Source: Legionella brunensis | GTDB lineage: Bacteria > Pseudomonadota > Gammaproteobacteria > Legionellales > Legionellaceae | Reading direction: 5' to 3' | DNA: 64,000 nucleotides | NCBI RefSeq assembly: GCF_001467025.1 | Contig: NZ_LNXV01000034.1 | Location: 35,175 to 99,174, forward strand | Part shown: piece by piece, positions 1 to 8,409 of the stretch | Layout of the letters: each line of letters starts with the position of its first letter | Numbering within the stretch: the first letter of the stretch is position 1 | Notes under the pieces: generated by a model | What the model was told of the DNA's origin: nothing | What the model saw: the letters and a program-made list of their open reading frames with translations, nothing else | The model's database searches: none | Program-made: the position numbers and the translations under genes

Positions 1-164
1 CAGGAGTAATTATGGTCATTGCTTCTCATGACTTGGATTTCCTGACTAAAATGACAGATCGTTTACTCATTCTTAAGCGGGGACAAATCGTCGCCGATGT
101 CCAGCCAAAAAATTTAAAAAACCCAGTACAAGAATTAAAAATCTATTATCAGGAGACCTTTTAA
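1..164 (+). CDS. ABC transporter ATP-binding protein, C-terminal end (partial)
   Basis: Reading from base 3, an open frame of 53 codons ends at the TAA at 162-164. It contains an ASHD stretch, which fits the H-loop (switch histidine) of ABC ATPases, followed by the usual short tail with an LILKRGQIV segment. The start lies outside the window. It ends directly before the argG start, and its last codons carry the argG ribosome binding site (AGGAG at 151-155). The position suggests an amino-acid, possibly arginine, importer ATPase co-transcribed with argGH. The substrate is inference from context. Confidence 0.7.
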   Translation, partial: GVIMVIASHDLDFLTKMTDRLLILKRGQIVADVQPKNLKNPVQELKIYYQETF

Positions 165-1388
165 ATGCCAAAACCTATCACCAAAATTGCCTTGGCCTAC
201 TCTGGCGGGCTTGATACCTCCGTGATGATTCCTTGGCTACGGGAAAATTACCAACAAGCCGAAATTATTGCCGTCATTTGTGATGTAGGACAACAAGAAA
301 ATCTTGCAGCCATTAAACAAAAAGCGATTGCCAGTGGTGCTGCCAAAGCTTATGTGATCGATATCCAGGAAGAGTTCGCCACCAAATACCTATGGCAGTT
401 AGTCAAAGCTGGCGCTTTATACGAAAACCAATACGTCTTAGGAACGATATCAAGACCACTTATCGCGCAAAAATTAGTTGAAATTGCTCATAGCGAAAAT
501 GCCGAGGCAGTGGCTCATGGCGCCACAGGCAAAGGGAATGATCAAGTTCGCTTCGAATATACAATTAAGGCGCTTGCTCCACAATTAAAAATTATTGCTC
601 CTTGGCGAATATGGGAAATTAAATCTCGACAAGAGGCCATTAATTATGCCCAAATGCATGGCATTGAGGTTCCAGTCACACCCAAATCGCCTTATTCACG
701 CGACCATAATCTCTGGTACATTTCTCATGAAGGGGGAGTGATAGAGGACCCGGCTCAAGAACGTCCTGAGGATTTATTATTAATGACAGCGCCACTTGAA
801 CAAACACCAAACACAGCAGAAGAAATCAGTATTCAATTTGAAAAAGGTGTTCCTGTAGCCGTCAATGAAACAGCGCTCTCTCCTGTTAAGTTACTAAAGA
901 CTCTCAATGAAAAAGCAGGGGCTCATGGAGTTGGTGTTTGTGATATTATTGAAAATCGTTTAGTCGGTATGAAAATACGGGGAATTTATGAGGCTCCAGC
1001 GGCGGCAGTGCTTTATAAAGCCCATCAAATGCTGGAAAGTTTGTGTCTTGACCGTCAGTTATTACATCTTAAGCAATCTTTACAACAAACTTATGCCAAT
1101 CTTGTTTATGAAGGCCGTTGGTTTTCACAGACCAAAGAAGCACTCGATGCCTTCATCGAGACTACACAAAAACATATTACTGGAACAGTAAAATTAAAAC
1201 TGTTTAAAGGTAATTTAATTCCTTGTGGCATGTATTCCCCTTTTAGCCTACATGACCCAGACCTCGCTACATTTGAGGAAGATAGCGTTTACAATCAAAA
1301 AGATGCAGAAGGTTTCATTAACCTTTTTTCCTTGCCAGCCAAAGTCTATGGCATGGTTCATAGTGGAGGAAAAACTCATGACGAATAA
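165..1388 (+). CDS. argG: Argininosuccinate synthase
   Basis: Joins citrulline and aspartate with ATP to give argininosuccinate in the cytosol, the penultimate step of arginine synthesis. The 407-residue product has the usual family length. The N-terminal PP-loop SGGLDTS is at residues 13-19, and the family stretch [16 protein letters not shown] follows near residue 115. The start follows AGGAG by 9 bases and sits immediately after the stop of the upstream ABC ATPase, so the genes probably share a transcript. The last 11 bases overlap argH. The call is secure. Confidence 0.97.
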   Translation: MPKPITKIALAYSGGLDTSVMIPWLRENYQQAEIIAVICDVGQQENLAAIKQKAIASGAAKAYVIDIQEEFATKYLWQLVKAGALYENQYVLGTISRPLIAQKLVEIAHSENAEAVAHGATGKGNDQVRFEYTIKALAPQLKIIAPWRIWEIKSRQEAINYAQMHGIEVPVTPKSPYSRDHNLWYISHEGGVIEDPAQERPEDLLLMTAPLEQTPNTAEEISIQFEKGVPVAVNETALSPVKLLKTLNEKAGAHGVGVCDIIENRLVGMKIRGIYEAPAAAVLYKAHQMLESLCLDRQLLHLKQSLQQTYANLVYEGRWFSQTKEALDAFIETTQKHITGTVKLKLFKGNLIPCGMYSPFSLHDPDLATFEEDSVYNQKDAEGFINLFSLPAKVYGMVHSGGKTHDE

Positions 1389-2607
1389 AACCTGGGGAGG
1401 CCGATTTAAAAAACCACTAGCCCCAGAGGTAGTTCAATTTAATGCATCTTTATCTTTTGATCATATTCTTTATCAATATGACATCGCCGGCAGTCAGGTG
1501 CATGCGAAAATGCTTGAGCGCCAAGGATTAATCAGTGCAGAAGAAGCGCAAATGATTAATGATGGGTTAACGGCAATTGCCACAGAAATTGAGCAGGGAC
1601 AACATGCTCTTGATGCTAATTGTGAAGATATTCACATGTTTATTGAACATTTGCTCATCACCAAAATTGGCGAAACTGGTAAAAAATTGCATACGGGCAG
1701 AAGTCGCAATGATCAGGTTGCTCTTGATCTGCGACTTTATACGCGAGATGCTGCGACAACAGTTAAAGGGCTCTTACAACAATTAATCGATACGCTGCTC
1801 ACACTCGCTAATAAACATGAAAACGATAAGTTACCTGGCTACACTCACTTGCAGCAAGCGCAGCCTATTCGTTTAAGTTGGTTTTTAAATGCCTACCGTT
1901 CAATGTTTGAACGCGATATCAGCCGCATCAATGATTGTTATGAGCGGATGAATTTTTCGCCTCTGGGTGCTGGCGCATTAGCAGGCAGCAGTTTACCTTT
2001 AGATAGAAATTGGGTTGCACAATCTCTTAATTTTAAAGGTATTATTGAAAATACGCTTGATGCAGTCAGTGATAGAGATTTTGTGATAGAATTCTGCAGT
2101 ATCGCCTCGATTATCATGATGCATCTATCACGGTTATGTGAAGATCTGATTTTATGGGCCACACAAGAATTTAATTTCCTCACTCTCGATGACGCTTTTG
2201 CCACAGGCTCTTCCCTTATGCCTAACAAAAAAAATCCTGATGTCCTAGAGCTTATTCGCGGTAAAACAGGTCGCGTATTTGGTCATCTTATGGGCATCTT
2301 AACTGTCATGAAAGCCTTGCCTCTGGCTTATAATAAGGACATGCAAGAAGATAAAGAAGGCCTTTTTGACACCGTTAATACTTTAAGCACTTGCTTAAAG
2401 CTAATCATTCCTTTTCTGCAGAGTCTCCATTTCAACACTGAATTGATGCAGAAAAAAGCGGATAGTGGCTACTTGAATGCGACTGCTATACTAGAATCGC
2501 TAGTGTTACAAGGGATACCGTTTAGAGATGCTCATCATCAGGTTGGCCAATGGGTCAGTGAAGCAATTGAGAAAAACTGCCCTCTTTCAGAGGTCATTAA
2601 AAAATAA
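1378..2607 (+). CDS. argH: Argininosuccinate lyase (short C-terminus)
   Basis: Splits argininosuccinate into arginine and fumarate. I place the start at the ATG at 1378, which overlaps the argG stop; the frame stays open further upstream, but that extension lies inside argG and lacks lyase-like sequence. From this start the N-terminus [10 protein letters not shown] is typical. The fumarase/lyase signature [12 protein letters not shown] lies at residues 277-288. The product is 409 residues, about 45-50 shorter than the roughly 457 of enterobacterial ArgH. It ends in EVIKK, so the last helices of the C-terminal domain are missing. It may still be active, because the active-site loops are all present. 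A hairpin follows the stop. Confidence 0.93.
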   Translation: MTNKTWGGRFKKPLAPEVVQFNASLSFDHILYQYDIAGSQVHAKMLERQGLISAEEAQMINDGLTAIATEIEQGQHALDANCEDIHMFIEHLLITKIGETGKKLHTGRSRNDQVALDLRLYTRDAATTVKGLLQQLIDTLLTLANKHENDKLPGYTHLQQAQPIRLSWFLNAYRSMFERDISRINDCYERMNFSPLGAGALAGSSLPLDRNWVAQSLNFKGIIENTLDAVSDRDFVIEFCSIASIIMMHLSRLCEDLILWATQEFNFLTLDDAFATGSSLMPNKKNPDVLELIRGKTGRVFGHLMGILTVMKALPLAYNKDMQEDKEGLFDTVNTLSTCLKLIIPFLQSLHFNTELMQKKADSGYLNATAILESLVLQGIPFRDAHHQVGQWVSEAIEKNCPLSEVIKK

Positions 2608-2611
2608 AATA

Positions 2612-2636
2612 GGGTTAGCCTCTTTTCGGCTACCCC
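2612..2636 (+). terminator. Probable Rho-independent terminator after argH
   Basis: GGGTTAGCC and GGCTACCC form a G/C-rich stem with one bulged base around a TCTTTTC loop. It begins 5 bases after the argH stop and is followed by a T-rich stretch (CTATTTATTTTTCTT). Confidence 0.6.
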
Positions 2637-2721
2637 CCCGCTATTTATTTTTCTTCAAAACCACCTCTGGATTATCGCTGCCGAGTACGTTAATTTAAAT
2701 AATCTATTTTAAAATGAGACA

Positions 2722-3702
2722 GTGATGATAACTGCTTACGTGGATCATGTGACCCTACAAGCTCATGTGATTACCAAAAATAATCTATCTTTGATAGAGG
2801 AAGCAATTTGGCTAGATTTACTATGCCCGACTCACGAAGAAGAACAAATGCTCGAGCACAACTTAGGGATAGGTATTCCCACGCGCGAAGAAATGCTTGA
2901 GATTGAATTATCCAGCCGTCTTTATAAAACCAAAGAGGCGCTCTTTATGACAGCCAATATGATTGCGCAATCAGACTCTCCTAATCCCAAGCATGAAGCA
3001 GTCAGTTTTGTTCTCACCAAAGAAAAACTAATTACCATTCGTTACATTGAACCGTTAGCTTTTAAACTTTTTATTATGCAATTGTCCCAATTCGATTTTG
3101 ATCACGACAACGCTGCTGTTTTGCTAATTACCTTATTGGAAGCCACAGTAGACAGATTAGCCGATATCTTGGAAACGATTAGTCATAACCTTGAAAAAAT
3201 CTCTAAAATTATTTTTCGCTCACCGCAGAACTCACCTGAAGAGGAAAAACTAAACTACCAACAATTGATCCAGCGAGTGGGAATCTATGCGGATTTGAAT
3301 ACTAATACCCGCGAAGGTCTTGTTGCGTTCAGCCGCCTAATTACTTTTTTTAGCCAATCAGCTGGAACACAAGTTGACGCTGAAGGCCAAACACGATTGG
3401 CCACACTCAGTAAAGATATTAACTCCCTAAGTGATCACTCAAGTTTTATCTCCAGTAAAGTTAATTTCCTTCTTGATGCAACGCTGGGAATGATTAATAT
3501 CGAGCAAAACGCCATCATTAAAATATTTTCCGTGGCAGCAGTCATTTTTTTACCCCCCACCTTGATTGCAAGTATTTATGGTATGAATTTTAAATGGATG
3601 CCGGAACTGGATTATAAATGGGGATATTGGGTTGCAATTAGCGTCATGCTACTTTCCGCCTTGCTCCCTTACAAATTCTTTAAGTATAAGAAGTGGTTAT
3701 AA
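2722..3702 (+). CDS. corA: CorA family divalent metal ion channel
   Basis: An inner-membrane channel for Mg2+ or a related divalent cation. The product is 326 residues: a long soluble N-terminal domain rich in helices, then two C-terminal membrane helices. The family motif YGMNF sits at residues 286-290, at the end of the first helix, and the protein ends in a basic tail (FFKYKKWL), as CorA does. The start is GTG at 2722 or the next codon, ATG at 2725; neither has a clear ribosome binding site. It stands alone between the argGH terminator and a bidirectional hairpin. The exact metal (Mg, Co, Ni or Zn export) cannot be told from sequence. Confidence 0.88.
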   Translation: MMITAYVDHVTLQAHVITKNNLSLIEEAIWLDLLCPTHEEEQMLEHNLGIGIPTREEMLEIELSSRLYKTKEALFMTANMIAQSDSPNPKHEAVSFVLTKEKLITIRYIEPLAFKLFIMQLSQFDFDHDNAAVLLITLLEATVDRLADILETISHNLEKISKIIFRSPQNSPEEEKLNYQQLIQRVGIYADLNTNTREGLVAFSRLITFFSQSAGTQVDAEGQTRLATLSKDINSLSDHSSFISSKVNFLLDATLGMINIEQNAIIKIFSVAAVIFLPPTLIASIYGMNFKWMPELDYKWGYWVAISVMLLSALLPYKFFKYKKWL

Positions 3703-3716
3703 ACCTTATCTAGAAT

Positions 3717-3753
3717 ACAAACAATTAGGAGCATGATGTCGCTAATTGTTTGT
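3717..3753. terminator. Bidirectional hairpin between convergent genes
   Basis: A perfect 12-base inverted repeat (ACAAACAATTAG at 3717-3728, CTAATTGTTTGT at 3742-3753) lies between the convergent corA and serine-protease genes. The arms are A/T-rich with T-rich flanks, so it could end transcription from either side. Confidence 0.55.
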
Positions 3754-3781
3754 CTCTGTATCTTAAATTCGCAATTAAATA

Positions 3782-5413
3782 TTATGAAGTCTGTCTCAGT
3801 GTAGAGGGGGCAATATTACCATCCTCTTGTCTTAAAGAATTGAGCTCATCCAAGAAAAGTTTTCGTGGTATAGGAGCCACACGTGGACTGGTAAAAAACG
3901 CAATTTGATATCGTGACCTCAATTCCTCGCGTGTAGTCTTGTTTTCAGGAGGAATAACCAATTGTTTTCCATTAGCAAATTTAATTAAAGAGGGCTTCGT
4001 AGAGTTCTCTGTGAGCGCTGTTACCAAATCCCATAAGTTAGTGATGGTTTTACCATTCGCCTCGACTACACGATGACTCTCACACAGTGAGCCTCGGCTT
4101 AAGGCAAAATTTTCATATCCATCCGTTTCTTCGGAAGCCAAGATATTTTGTAAGACGACAATTTCGCAAAGGTCAGTATCATTCGATAAGTTAGTAAAGT
4201 CATAAAACATCGCAGGAACATTGGAGTTATCGACAATTGTCTTAGAGCCAGTGGAATAATGGCCTTTAAAAGTATCCATCAGCGACTGAGTACAACGAAC
4301 GAAAACAAAGCCACCATTTTTCCCAGAGGGTTGAATATGATATTTAAGCGATTTATCGTCTCTAGGACCCAATAAGCTTCGTCCCAATTGCTCAGTCAAT
4401 TTAATCTGAATTTTAAGAGTTTCAAGTGCATTGCCACTTTTTCGCTGTATAACAAACTCTAAACTATCAAGATATTTTTTTCTCTGAAATAGGTAGAGAT
4501 GAGATATAGGATGTTCCAGCTCCTGAACTTGCACATTGCCATCTGCTTGAATGGGATGTCCATCTATTTCAAGAATAATATCACCCTCCTGCAAACAGTT
4601 TTGTGCACAAGAATTTTGGGGAACTTTAGAGACATAAATCCCTGTTAACTCATTACCTAAGAGTACAGGTTCCATCCCCAATTGCGCTCTGAAAGAGGGA
4701 TTCTTTAAGGATTGCCATTGGAAACTAACGTGGGGCACTGTCACATAATCAATAAATTTTGCATTCCTAAGTTTACCAAAGCGGTTATAGTTCTCTATGC
4801 ATTGCACAACCACACATGCAGGAATAAAATAACCAACATTGCTCAAAGAAGAAGCACCTTGACTCACTATACCAATACACTCTTCTGCTCCTGAGTCAAT
4901 TACTCTCGTAATAGGTCCACCACTATTTCCTGGATTAATAGGCGCACTTGTTTGAATGGTAATACCGGGAAGACGAGAAAGCGCAATTTGCGATATTTCC
5001 GTTCTGGAAATATGGCCTTTCGTGAAAGAGAGCCCTTTGCCACCAGCAGGATAGCCATAGGCATTAACCTCTGTTGATGAAGGCTGAAATGCTACGTTGA
5101 TTTCTAGCGGTTTAGTTTTCTTTAAGATTAAATCTTGAGCATCAGACGAGGTAGCTTGAAGTATAGCTACATCCATAATGGGATCAACCCAAACTTGTTT
5201 TACTGGTAGTTCTGTTGAGCCTTGATTAAATTTCACCTTGAGATAAGTTGCATTGAGAACTGCATGAGCATTGGTTACAAGATAGACCTTCTCCCCATAT
5301 TTTATGACAGTTACCGTAGCACTTGACTTCGAAGGTTGGCCAATGGACCAAGCCGTTGTGTAATTGGTAGTTTGCTTGTCTACTTCGAGCTTTAACGTTG
5401 AATTTGTTAACAT
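3782..5413 (-). CDS. Trypsin-like (S1C/Deg-type) serine protease with PDZ domain, no signal peptide
   Basis: A 543-residue protein with a Deg-type protease domain at about residues 20-200. The triad is visible as His50 in TNAHAV, Asp81 in DPIMDVAIL and Ser164 in NPGNSGGP. A PDZ-like segment follows at about 255-350 (GIYVSKV, then LQEGDIILEIDGHPI), and a further unassigned C-terminal region ends near residue 543. The layout resembles the plant/bacterial Deg9-type proteases more than periplasmic DegP. The N-terminus has no signal peptide or membrane helix, which is unusual for a Deg protease and suggests a cytosolic protein or a secretion-system substrate. AAGG lies upstream of the ATG at a workable distance. 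The gene is monocistronic and convergent with corA. Confidence 0.8.
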   Translation of the reverse strand: MLTNSTLKLEVDKQTTNYTTAWSIGQPSKSSATVTVIKYGEKVYLVTNAHAVLNATYLKVKFNQGSTELPVKQVWVDPIMDVAILQATSSDAQDLILKKTKPLEINVAFQPSSTEVNAYGYPAGGKGLSFTKGHISRTEISQIALSRLPGITIQTSAPINPGNSGGPITRVIDSGAEECIGIVSQGASSLSNVGYFIPACVVVQCIENYNRFGKLRNAKFIDYVTVPHVSFQWQSLKNPSFRAQLGMEPVLLGNELTGIYVSKVPQNSCAQNCLQEGDIILEIDGHPIQADGNVQVQELEHPISHLYLFQRKKYLDSLEFVIQRKSGNALETLKIQIKLTEQLGRSLLGPRDDKSLKYHIQPSGKNGGFVFVRCTQSLMDTFKGHYSTGSKTIVDNSNVPAMFYDFTNLSNDTDLCEIVVLQNILASEETDGYENFALSRGSLCESHRVVEANGKTITNLWDLVTALTENSTKPSLIKFANGKQLVIPPENKTTREELRSRYQIAFFTSPRVAPIPRKLFLDELNSLRQEDGNIAPSTLRQTS

Positions 5414-5592
5414 TTATCAGCCTTACATAATGAATTAAATATTTCTTCTTAGTCCTGTGAGAGACAATCATCCTTATACCCCTGATCGTATAAACGATTG
5501 AGCGGGCAAGGGCAGATTGTATTATCATGACAAAATTTAGTCCATTAAGTTCACATTATTCATTAACTGATTAATATCGGCAAAATTAGAGA

Positions 5593-5736
5593 TTACAACC
5601 AAAAGGCATTCACATAAATATATAACAAAGTCATGCCTACGACAGGGACAATGACAAAACCAAGAAATACACGGACTTGCGTTTTATTTTCTGAGGAAGC
5701 ATTATAAAATTTTTTAAATTGTTTAAAGAGTGACAT
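5593..5736 (-). CDS. Small single-span membrane protein (47 aa)
   Basis: Encodes 47 residues: a basic, aromatic N-terminus (MSLFKQFKKFY), then one hydrophobic helix from about residue 23 (VFLGFVIVPVVGMTLLYIYV). A purine-rich site (GGGGATAGG) sits directly upstream of the ATG. Codon use and topology support a real short gene, but I recognise no family. It lies between the Deg-type protease and the DUF1328-like gene, both expressed separately. Confidence 0.5.
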   Translation of the reverse strand: MSLFKQFKKFYNASSENKTQVRVFLGFVIVPVVGMTLLYIYVNAFWL

Positions 5737-5854
5737 CCTATCCCCAGTGATAGTCATTGCAGTAAGTATAAACTAAATTAATCGCATAAAGTTTAATTTT
5801 ATATCAAAAGAGGTAGTAAAAAAGTATATCAATGCTCGAATAATTTAAGGAAGA

Positions 5855-6055
5855 ATGATGCTAGGATGGACCTTCGTTTTTTTTGCCATTGCAGGTATTT
5901 CTGCAATATTTGCTTTCCGCAAGCCTGCATTTACCACGACTTACATAGCAAAACTTGTATTTTATATATCCTTAGCTCTCTTCATCATATGGCTATTTGC
6001 AACAATAATGAATTCGGCTCCGCCACCCCCACGAGACTCTGTATTACCTATATAA
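5855..6055 (+). CDS. Small DUF1328-like membrane protein
   Basis: A 66-residue protein with two hydrophobic segments (residues 5-21 and 32-50) and a short proline-rich tail (SAPPPPRDSV). The pattern of a first helix, a loop and IAKLVFYISLALF matches the DUF1328/YtjA type of small inner-membrane protein, whose role is unknown. Two ATG codons are adjacent at 5855 and 5858, with GGAAG just upstream. It converges with the htpX-like gene. Confidence 0.7.
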   Translation: MMLGWTFVFFAIAGISAIFAFRKPAFTTTYIAKLVFYISLALFIIWLFATIMNSAPPPPRDSVLPI

Positions 6056-6099
6056 GGCTTGGGTCTTCGCCGTAGCAATAAAAATACTAAGATTTATCG

Positions 6100-7131
6100 T
6101 TAAGGTTTAGCTTTTCGTTTAAATCCTAAAGCCCGCAAACGTTCTTCTAAACTTGGGTGCGTTGAAAATGCATTATTCAATGACTTAATTGGGTCAATAC
6201 TGGAGGGATCGAATAGATAGGACGCTTGCCGTACCTGCTCATGAGGCGTACTACCATACGCTTGGGTATATTCCTCTGCATGTTGCTGATGATCATCGCT
6301 GATCTTTAGTAAAGCGCGTGCCATCGGTTCATTGTCACGCATTAATTCAACTGCTCCTGAATCAGCCATATATTCACGTGTCCGACTCAAGAAAAGCGCA
6401 AGAACCACCGTAATTAAGGGTAATAGATACCGTAGTAGCATAATTACCATAAATAAGCGATTCGTGTCATTACGCCTGTCTCTGCGGTAAAGCATGGAAT
6501 AAAACATCACATCAATGACAATTAATAAAATATTACTCAAAACAGCTACAGTCAGAGTTAATTTAATATCATGATGACGAATATGACTTAGCTCATGCGA
6601 CATCACTGCTTGCATTTCAGCGCGATTTAACTTTTCCATTAAGCCACGTGTAATAGCAACCATTGCAGATTTTTCACTGTAGCCACTGGCAAAAGCATTC
6701 ATATAATTGGCTTCAATTAAGTATACCTTCGGCATGAACTGCAACCCAGCAGCCACTTTCATCTCCTCTACAACATTATACAGTTGCTTCTCCTCAAGAC
6801 TCTGGGCCGTCTCAGGAGTTATTTCACGAAAATCGGTACCGAGTAGCATGATGCGATCATAAAGTGAATAAGTAATTAACAGCGAAATAATAGCGATACC
6901 TATCATGATCAATGTGGCATAAGGCACCACTTTAAGCGTGATTAAGGCAACAATGCAATCTTGAATTGAAGCACGAGGATATAAATAATCTAAAATAACG
7001 GTATCAGCAAATAAGCCAATACCAATATATACTGCAAAGAATATCGCAATAACCATGCGGGTTTTGCGTTCATTGCGTCGCAATTGCTCTCGCCAGTTGC
7101 TGGTAGACGCATGATAATCATTTAAGCTCAT
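6100..7131 (-). CDS. htpX: HtpX-like M48 membrane zinc metalloprotease
   Basis: A membrane-bound M48 peptidase, likely acting in inner-membrane protein quality control. The 343-residue product has two N-terminal membrane helices (about 26-45 and 67-90). The zinc site HELSH is at residues 179-183 and the third ligand is Glu253 in EYMAD. Two more hydrophobic stretches (about 193-212 and 225-248) lie between them. It follows lemA after 8 bases on the same strand, the common LemA-M48 pairing. It is longer than classical HtpX (about 290 aa), so it may be a paralogue rather than the strict orthologue. Confidence 0.85.
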   Translation of the reverse strand: MSLNDYHASTSNWREQLRRNERKTRMVIAIFFAVYIGIGLFADTVILDYLYPRASIQDCIVALITLKVVPYATLIMIGIAIISLLITYSLYDRIMLLGTDFREITPETAQSLEEKQLYNVVEEMKVAAGLQFMPKVYLIEANYMNAFASGYSEKSAMVAITRGLMEKLNRAEMQAVMSHELSHIRHHDIKLTLTVAVLSNILLIVIDVMFYSMLYRRDRRNDTNRLFMVIMLLRYLLPLITVVLALFLSRTREYMADSGAVELMRDNEPMARALLKISDDHQQHAEEYTQAYGSTPHEQVRQASYLFDPSSIDPIKSLNNAFSTHPSLEERLRALGFKRKAKP

Positions 7132-7139
7132 GATTAAAC

Positions 7140-7721
7140 TCAGAATTTAACCGTATAATCTTCATGCGCCTTAATTTGCTCCTCAGGTAAAGACCAATAT
7201 TCAAATTCTTTATCTAACTTGCTAGGGAATAAGCCAACGATAAATGACTCAAAGAAAGATTTTTTCTTGGCATAGTAGCGCTCAATACTGTCATTGTAAG
7301 CTTGTTTTGCATAAGAGAGCTTGTTTTCGGTGTTAACAATTTCTTCTTGTAATTGCAAAGCATTGGTATTGGCCTTCAAGTCAGGGTATTGCTCAAAAAC
7401 TATATTTAGACCAGAGGCAATTTGTGAAATGCCATTCTCTGCGGCGATACGTCCTTTCTCATCACCCGCCGCCTTCGCCGCCTGCGCCTGATTACGTAAA
7501 GCTACCACATCTTTCAACGTAGTCTGCTCATAATCCATATATTTTTTAACAGTTTCGATTAGTGACTCAAAAACTTTAAAACGCCGATCTAATTGGATGT
7601 CTATTTGCCGCTTATTATTGTTAATCGCCTCCATCATGCCAATTAAGGTATTGAAAATACCGATTGACCAGAAAAATAGGAGTGCAGCAATGATAATAAT
7701 GGCAATGAGAAAAGTACCCAT
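7140..7721 (-). CDS. lemA: LemA family protein
   Basis: A 193-residue protein with an N-terminal membrane helix (residues 3-22) followed by the all-helical LemA domain. Family stretches include NNNKRQIDIQLDRRF, LVETVKKY-like ETVKKYMDYE, and NTENKLSYAKQAYNDSIERY near the C-terminus. The start follows AGGGA. It lies 8 bases upstream of the M48 protease gene, so the two form an operon. LemA proteins are often found next to M48 peptidases, but their molecular job is not settled. Confidence 0.92.
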   Translation of the reverse strand: MGTFLIAIIIIAALLFFWSIGIFNTLIGMMEAINNNKRQIDIQLDRRFKVFESLIETVKKYMDYEQTTLKDVVALRNQAQAAKAAGDEKGRIAAENGISQIASGLNIVFEQYPDLKANTNALQLQEEIVNTENKLSYAKQAYNDSIERYYAKKKSFFESFIVGLFPSKLDKEFEYWSLPEEQIKAHEDYTVKF

Positions 7722-7853
7722 TTTTTCTTTCCCTGTTGTTAATCTCCTCCCTAATTTATAGCTCTAAAATAGATGAAAAAGCAAACCGTTATCGTCATCA
7801 CCAATCTTCTCGAGGAATGCAGAGCTTGGTGAAATTACTCATATATTACGCCT

Positions 7854-7921
7854 CCACATTGCCATTAAACACGACCCGAAACAGCAAGAGTGAGTAGCTT
7901 TACTCACTCTTGGCAATGTGG
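7854..7921. repeat. Nested inverted repeat (two concentric stems)
   Basis: An outer pair, CCACATTGCC (7854-7863) and GGCAATGTGG (7912-7921), encloses an inner perfect 12-base pair, CAAGAGTGAGTA (7885-7896) and TACTCACTCTTG (7901-7912), with a GCTT loop. It lies just downstream of the 56-residue reverse-strand gene and may act as its terminator. The outer arms are not needed for that and could give a larger cruciform or RNA structure. Confidence 0.6.
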
Positions 7922-7925
7922 ATTT

Positions 7926-8096
7926 CTAAGGACTAGCACTGCTCGTATTTGGCTCTGGTGCTTCTACAGGAACGTCGGGAGTTGTATCAATCGTACTTGT
8001 AACCGGTGTAGTGACATGGCTGAAATAGAAAAAGCCAAGCACTGCCAAAAGGACAACAATAATTATGGTAGCGATACCTACATTTTTATTCTTCAT
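7926..8096 (-). CDS. Small membrane-anchored protein (56 aa)
   Basis: Encodes 56 residues: a basic start (MKNKNVG), one hydrophobic helix at residues 8-25, then a Thr/Pro/Glu-rich tail that probably faces the periplasm. GGGAG lies 6 bases upstream of the ATG, a good ribosome binding site. A nested hairpin follows the stop. I know no named family; many gammaproteobacteria have similar short anchored proteins. The longer open frame on the other strand here has no ribosome site and is a shadow. Confidence 0.55.
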   Translation of the reverse strand: MKNKNVGIATIIIVVLLAVLGFFYFSHVTTPVTSTIDTTPDVPVEAPEPNTSSASP

Positions 8097-8409
8097 AGCT
8101 CACTCCCTAATCTATTCTTCTTAATTATAGCTATAACTGGCAATATTGAATTATAAAAGAAATTTTAAATTTAATTAATGATCACTTTGCACTATAACCT
8201 TATAAAATATACGCAGAAGATAAATATGCTAAAGCTTCTCAATTTCAAAGCTAGTAAAGCCATCAATAAGTGTCTATCTTTTCTCCAACATAGTGCCGGC
8301 GCCCTTAATTTAACAACAATGATAGACAAATGCTGGGAGGAGGCTTTTACCTCTAGCATACCGAGACTTAGAAGCAAGGAAAGTAGTGAGTAGATAAAAG
8401 GTAATTACA
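8097..8409. other. 313-base stretch without a convincing gene
   Basis: Lies between the 56-residue gene and homospermidine synthase, both read leftward. It is A/T-rich. Both strands have open frames of 55-71 codons here (for example 8226-8393 forward), but their starts have weak or absent ribosome sites and their products look like random sequence. Part of it should be the promoter region of the 56-residue gene. Nothing else is clear. Confidence 0.4.

Noticed and set aside
7890..8156. Forward 88-codon open frame
   Set aside because: It lies opposite the 56-residue reverse gene, which has a good ribosome site and membrane-protein texture; this product is Cys/Trp-rich and random-looking.
8178..8393. 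Overlapping open frames on both strands (71 and 61 codons)
   Set aside because: No convincing ribosome site, no recognisable product, and each is only the shadow of the other in a gap.
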